Of a DNA stretch of 46,621 bases, positions 42,666 to 46,621 are shown piece by piece. The stretch is from Verrucomicrobiota bacterium (GTDB lineage: Bacteria > Verrucomicrobiota > Kiritimatiellia > JAAZAB01). The notes below the pieces were generated by a model. It was given only the letters and a program-made list of their open reading frames with translations, was not told the DNA's origin and did not search any database. The position numbers and the translations under genes are program-made. The stretch covers positions 1 to 46,621 of the forward strand of contig JAHIJO010000018.1 of NCBI GenBank assembly GCA_018898455.1. The letters are read 5' to 3'. Numbering within the stretch: position 1 is the first letter of the stretch; the number at the start of each line of letters is the position of its first letter.

Positions 42666-42881
42666 CATGCGTCGCTCAGCATCCGTATTCCAGCTGAGGC
42701 ACCCTCGGGCCTATGGCATTCACTCCCTGATAAGGATTCCAACTTGGCTCGCAGGTTACTCGCGCGGAAACGCAGAGAATGACAGAAAACGAAATTGGAA
42801 TAATTGTGGTTAAGTCGGCCATCGCCGTGCCTAGGAGCACCGATATAATCCGCGAGCGTTGCTTTATCATGGGGCTCTGAT

Positions 42882-44669
42882 ATGATTCATTTCATGAACC
42901 GGCGCGCCATTCTGGGGTATTGGCTGTTGCTCTTTGTGCCGACCGTGGTGGTTGGCGCGGCCGCTTTCCGGCTGATCCGGCACGAAGGGGAGCGGATCAC
43001 GGCCCAGGCCCGCTCGACGGAATTGGACCGGGTACGCGCCATTGCGGACAATGTTCGCCTGGCGGTTTCATCCGTGGAGGATGAACTTGGCGAGAGTCTG
43101 TGCCGGATTCCATCGTCAGCGCTTGCCGAAACCCTGCCGGCCTGGGAACGAAGTAATCCGCTGGTGAGAAACGTATTTATCTGGGATGCAAAAAAAGGCT
43201 TGCAGATGCCGTCCCAGCAGGGCGGTTGGACGGCGGAGGAGCGGAGGTTTATTGTCCGGTACGATGCGCTTTTTTCCGGCCGGATTCCATGGCTTTCAGC
43301 GGCCTCCGAAACAAACGGCACGGTCCGGGGACCGGTCAGAGTCGGGGGGGCGGTTTCAAGCCGGGTCCTGAACACCGAGCCGTTGGCGGAGTCCAATCGT
43401 CCATCGGATTTTATCCGGCAGGTTGAACAAATCCGGGCCGGCGGCCGGCAACTGGCGGCAACGGCACGCCCGCAGGACGCAGACGGGATATCCGACCGGG
43501 AAAGTCCAAACTCGGCGTGGATGGGCGGATGGATACCGTGGTTTACCGAGAACCGGCTCTATGTGCTGGGCTGGGTCCAGCGCGATTCCCGATCGCCGGT
43601 GTATGGTATAGAGTTGGAATTGGCAACCCTGCTGTCGCGGTTGATGACGGTCTTCCCTTCCACGGCGTCCGACGGCGCGGTCTATGCTCTCCTGGACGAC
43701 GAAGGAAAGATCGTGTGCCAGGTTGGCCGGATGGAGCTTAAGTCCGATGCGCGGCCGGATATGGCCGCGGCGTTGGCCCCTTATCTGCCGCATTGGTCGG
43801 TGGGTGTGTATCTGGCTGATGGCGGCATGCTGCAGGCTGCCGGTCGCAGCTTTGTGCTGTTGGCCGGGTTACTGCTGGCGATCGTTGTCGTGGCGATTCT
43901 GGCAGGCGGGTCCCTGTTGACCTGGCAGGCGCAGCGCCACTTGGCGGACGCCCTCCAGAAAACATCGTTTGTTTCCAACATCTCCCACGAATTAAAAACG
44001 CCGTTAACCAGCATCCGCATATATGCGGAACTATTGAGCGAAGGCCGCATCACCGACGCGGAGAAAACGCAAAAGTATCTCCAGGTGATTTCCGCGGAAA
44101 GCCAGCGCCTGACCCGGCTGGTAAATAACGTCCTGGATTTCAGCCGGATGGAGCAGGGTAAAAAGAAATATCACCGGGAATCCATCGAAGGCGTTGATTT
44201 CGTACGCCAATTTATCGAGGCACATCGGCTCCGCCTGGGTGAAGCCGGTCTAACGGTGCATGCCAAACTTCCGGAGGAGCCGTTGTGGATGCCCTTTGAC
44301 CGGGACGCGCTGGAGCAGGTTCTGCTGAACCTGGTCGATAATGTGGTGAAATACGCGAACGAGGGCGGCGAGCTGCAGATCACGCTGGAACGGAAGCCAG
44401 GTCATTGCCGGCTGGCGGTCATGGACCGTGGTCCCGGTATTTCCCCATCGCATCGGACGCGGATTTTTGATAAATTTTATCGGGTGGATGATTCACTGAC
44501 CGCCCGTCAACCTGGCTCGGGCCTGGGGTTGAGCATTGCCCGCCGTTTGCTCCGGGATTTGGGCGGAGACCTGACGTTTGAACCCCGTGCCGGCGGCGGA
44601 AGCTGTTTTGTGGCATGCCTGCCGTGTGCCGCGCCGCCGGATGGGCCGGTGGAATTGGCATCACCATAG
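42882..44669 (+). CDS. Membrane sensor histidine kinase with large extracytoplasmic domain
   Basis: 595 residues. TM1 is GYWLLLFVPTVVVGAAAFRL near the N-terminus. An extracytoplasmic sensor of about 290 residues follows, with no recognised fold. TM2 is near 325-348 (VLLAGLLLAIVVVAILAGGS). The HisKA phosphoacceptor is His369 in SFVSNISHELKTPLTSIRIY. HATPase_c has the N-box LEQVLLNLVDNVVKYA, then DRGPGIS, FDKFYRVDD and GSGLGLSIARRLL. It directly precedes an OmpR-type regulator, its probable partner, and follows exported VWA and TPR proteins that could supply or modulate the signal. The 216-bp gap before it shows no palindrome as clear as those elsewhere. Confidence 0.93.
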   Translation: MIHFMNRRAILGYWLLLFVPTVVVGAAAFRLIRHEGERITAQARSTELDRVRAIADNVRLAVSSVEDELGESLCRIPSSALAETLPAWERSNPLVRNVFIWDAKKGLQMPSQQGGWTAEERRFIVRYDALFSGRIPWLSAASETNGTVRGPVRVGGAVSSRVLNTEPLAESNRPSDFIRQVEQIRAGGRQLAATARPQDADGISDRESPNSAWMGGWIPWFTENRLYVLGWVQRDSRSPVYGIELELATLLSRLMTVFPSTASDGAVYALLDDEGKIVCQVGRMELKSDARPDMAAALAPYLPHWSVGVYLADGGMLQAAGRSFVLLAGLLLAIVVVAILAGGSLLTWQAQRHLADALQKTSFVSNISHELKTPLTSIRIYAELLSEGRITDAEKTQKYLQVISAESQRLTRLVNNVLDFSRMEQGKKKYHRESIEGVDFVRQFIEAHRLRLGEAGLTVHAKLPEEPLWMPFDRDALEQVLLNLVDNVVKYANEGGELQITLERKPGHCRLAVMDRGPGISPSHRTRIFDKFYRVDDSLTARQPGSGLGLSIARRLLRDLGGDLTFEPRAGGGSCFVACLPCAAPPDGPVELASP

Positions 44670-44693
44670 ATGCCAATTTATGAAAGGAAGATA

Positions 44694-45440
44694 ATGCCCT
44701 CGATCCATATCCTGGTGGTGGAAGACGATGCCAATATCCGGGCCGGCCTGATTGATACGCTGGAAAGCGAGGGGTACCGGACGACATCGGCGGTCAATGG
44801 AGAGCAGGCTCTGGCCTTGTTCCAGCAGGAGTCATTTGACCTGATTCTCCTGGATATCATGATGCCGAAAAAGAGCGGTTATGATGTCTGCCGGGCCATC
44901 CGGTCAACCAATGAGACCACCCCGATCGTCATGCTGACGGCCAAGGGCGAAGAGATCGATAAGGTGGTTGGCCTTCAACTGGGAGCGGACGACTATATCA
45001 CCAAGCCATTTGGCGTGCATGAACTGCTGGCCCGGATTGCGGCGATCCTTCGACGGTCTCGCCGGGGTGGAGTCGCCGAGCCCGGCGACAATCGCAAGAT
45101 GCCAGACCGGTTTAGCATCGGGCCGGCGGTGGTGGATGCCCGCCAGTATCTGGTCCGGGTGGGAAAAAAAACCTTTCCCCTGTCCGCGCGGGAAATCCAA
45201 GTGCTCCAGTTTTTCCATGCGCATCCCAATGAAGTCCTCAGCCGGGACCAGTTGCTCAATGCTGTCTGGGGAGTGCATTACTTGGGTACCACGCGGACAC
45301 TGGATCAGCACCTGGCCCAGTTGCGGAAGAAGATCGAGTTGCGGCCGGATCATCCCCGGATTGTGACGACCGTCCATGGCATCGGCTACCGGTATAACGC
45401 GCCACCATTATCAGAACACAAACCCCATAAAGGAGGATAA
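44694..45440 (+). CDS. OmpR/PhoB-family response regulator
   Basis: 248-residue two-domain regulator. The receiver has acidic pocket EDD (10-12), phosphoacceptor Asp54 in LILLDIMMP, Thr in MLTAKG and Lys104 in ITKPFG. The C-terminal winged helix reads LSAREIQVLQFFHAHPNEVL, then RTLDQHLAQLRKKIE and VHGIGYRYNAP. ATG 44694 has AAAGGA upstream and is preferred to 44670. It follows the kinase gene by 24 bp and its last codons contain the ribosome binding site of the next gene, which starts 1 bp after its stop. It probably controls this cluster. Confidence 0.96.
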   Translation: MPSIHILVVEDDANIRAGLIDTLESEGYRTTSAVNGEQALALFQQESFDLILLDIMMPKKSGYDVCRAIRSTNETTPIVMLTAKGEEIDKVVGLQLGADDYITKPFGVHELLARIAAILRRSRRGGVAEPGDNRKMPDRFSIGPAVVDARQYLVRVGKKTFPLSAREIQVLQFFHAHPNEVLSRDQLLNAVWGVHYLGTTRTLDQHLAQLRKKIELRPDHPRIVTTVHGIGYRYNAPPLSEHKPHKGG

Positions 45441-45441
45441 G

Positions 45442-46464
45442 ATGAACACCGTCAAACGCATGTCGGTTCTGCTGGCCGTACTGACCCTGATCCCGCTGGC
45501 CTGGGGTCAGATCGCAACGAACGAACAACCCGCAACGACGAATGAACCGCCCATCAGCCTGGTCATTGCCTTGATGGATGGCTCGCGCCTCATTGGGGTT
45601 CCGGGCATCGTGTCCATTCCGGTGCAGACCGCCTATGCCAAACTGGATATTGCGCTGAAGCACGTTCGGAGCATTACAGTGGAGAAGAATCGTGAACTGG
45701 CCGTGTTCGAGATGACTAACGGCGACAGGGTCAAGGGCGCCATGATTCTTAAAACTCTGGACTTACAGACTGCGTTCGGAAAAGTGTCGGTCGGTCTGGA
45801 GCAAATCACCAAAATTGACGTGAGTTACGGCGCTCAATCTGAATTAACAGATTATGTGCAAGCAATTGGAAATGCACAGATGGATACAACAGAAAAGAAA
45901 TTTGGGACAGGATCACTATTGATTGACGGAAATGAAGTAAATCCCAGTTATTTGCGGTTAGCGGATAAAGATGATTGGAATTTTACTGCCACACATGGGA
46001 CTATTGATTTTTGGGTAAAAGTCAATACAATGCCATCCGTCGCCGCGCACCTTGTGTCCACATGTAGTAATGCACAGAATACCGCGAGTTATATAAAACC
46101 TAGTGGTATTATAGCAATAGGAAAAGCTGGATTAAACGAGATTGCATCGGCTAGGGGCGTTATTCGTACGGGCATTTGGTATCACGTTGCTTTTGTTAAA
46201 AACGGTAACACGACTACCATTTATGTAGATGGTATTAACAAGGCATCTGCTGATACAGCCGTTTGGACTGATTCTGACCAGAATTTGACTATAGGTGCTG
46301 GCTGGTATGGGGGCGAGCTTTATACTGGTAATATTTGGATAGATGAATTACGAATTTCTAAGGGAATTGCGAGATGGATAAATGATTTTACACCTTCAAC
46401 TGAGCCTTATGCTTATAATGATGCAAACACTAAATTACTTTTACATTGTGATGGTGCAAGGTAA
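45442..46464 (+). CDS. Secreted protein with beta-repeats fused to a LamG domain
   Basis: 340 residues. Signal peptide MNTVKRMSVLLAVLTLIPLA. Residues 44-127 contain two related beta units (ALMDGSRLIGVPGIVSIPVQ and EMTNGDRVKGAMILKTLDLQ, each ending in an Ile/Val-rich strand). Residues 140-335 form a LamG/concanavalin-like lectin domain (GTIDFWVKVNTMPS; WYHVAFVKNGNTTTIYVDGI; WIDELRISKGIARW). GGAGG within the previous gene precedes the ATG, so it is coupled to the regulator. Base composition breaks sharply: 58% GC at 45601-45660, 48% at 45781-45840, then 33%, 38% and 30% in 60-bp blocks at 45841, 45901 and 46381. The LamG half looks acquired. Export is likely; ligand unknown. Confidence 0.88.
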   Translation: MNTVKRMSVLLAVLTLIPLAWGQIATNEQPATTNEPPISLVIALMDGSRLIGVPGIVSIPVQTAYAKLDIALKHVRSITVEKNRELAVFEMTNGDRVKGAMILKTLDLQTAFGKVSVGLEQITKIDVSYGAQSELTDYVQAIGNAQMDTTEKKFGTGSLLIDGNEVNPSYLRLADKDDWNFTATHGTIDFWVKVNTMPSVAAHLVSTCSNAQNTASYIKPSGIIAIGKAGLNEIASARGVIRTGIWYHVAFVKNGNTTTIYVDGINKASADTAVWTDSDQNLTIGAGWYGGELYTGNIWIDELRISKGIARWINDFTPSTEPYAYNDANTKLLLHCDGAR

Positions 46465-46545
46465 TGTCCCGTTGGTTGTTAAAATAGAGCCTGTCCCGTT
46501 ATTCCGTGGGTCTTGAAAACACAGGGCATATCGTATTAAAGAGGA

Positions 46546-46579
46546 GGGGCAAGAGTACCCTAAAAGGATACTTTGCCCC
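46546..46579. other. Hairpin downstream of the LamG gene
   Basis: GGGGCAA (46546-46552) pairs with TTGCCCC (46573-46579). The stem continues AGTA/TACT and CC/GG with one bulged G and one C-A mismatch, around a TAAAA loop. It lies in AT-rich DNA beyond the composition break and may be the end of a mobile element. An ATG at 46603 opens a frame (MSYQII...) that runs off the window. Confidence 0.5.
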
Positions 46580-46621
46580 AAATCCGTGTGTTATAGTGCC
46601 CGATGAGCTATCAAATCATAC

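Noticed and set aside
1-46621. CRISPR array, rRNA genes, phage or plasmid replication genes
   Set aside because: No regularly spaced repeats, no rRNA-like sequence and no integrase, terminase or replication initiator was recognised.

Overview
The window looks like a chromosomal segment of a bacterium from the PVC superphylum, most like Kiritimatiellota, Lentisphaerota or Verrucomicrobiota. This rests on protein types (GTP-type PEP carboxykinase, UroD-like protein, DUF1846 protein, cysteine-less PurF-like protein, many PAS/GAF sensor kinases, a VWA/TPR/LamG surface cluster) and on intergenic DNA crowded with small palindromic repeats. It is inference; no rRNA is present. Fe-dependent alcohol dehydrogenase and a butyrate kinase/phosphotransacylase pair suggest a fermentative anaerobe.

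Layout. 1-3.6 kb: two tandem HisKA_2 sensor kinases, the first with a truncated PAS domain next to a phrase-like repeat. 3.8-6.4 kb: tRNA-Pro, a cupin/Fe-alcohol dehydrogenase pair, a small conserved hypothetical protein, an AraC-regulator fragment. 6.6-9.4 kb: a large glycoside-hydrolase-like protein. 9.4-12.3 kb, minus strand: rpsP-khpA-trmD-rplS-rnhB-yraN, the classical ribosome/tRNA-modification operon but without rimM. 12.4-15.4 kb: a lipoprotein and pckG between two copies of a double-hairpin repeat. 15.6-19.2 kb: amidohydrolase, tRNA-Arg, UroD-like protein, nadA. 19.4-26.1 kb: uvrB, a MATE transporter, a PurF-like protein, a DUF1846 protein. 26.1-30.4 kb, minus strand: FHA-GAF histidine kinase, slipin and NfeD. 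30.7-31.8 kb: two small membrane proteins. 31.9-37.7 kb: argS, rsmB, a Cys-rich protein, buk, ptb. 37.7-38.2 kb: a phospholipase-D-like protein. 38.8-46.5 kb: exported VWA protein, exported TPR protein, membrane histidine kinase, OmpR-type regulator and a secreted protein whose C-terminal LamG half is AT-rich.

The most unusual material lies in three places. First, the intergenic palindromes: a repeated double hairpin whose second copy keeps pairing through G-T wobbles, and several hairpins with T-runs on the 5' arm and A-runs on the 3' arm, the reverse of an intrinsic terminator. Second, the VWA-TPR-kinase-regulator-LamG cluster, which reads as an uncharacterised envelope sensing or display module with a visible composition break in its last gene. 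Third, the PurF-like enzyme, which lacks the N-terminal nucleophilic cysteine although its start is fixed by a strong ribosome binding site.
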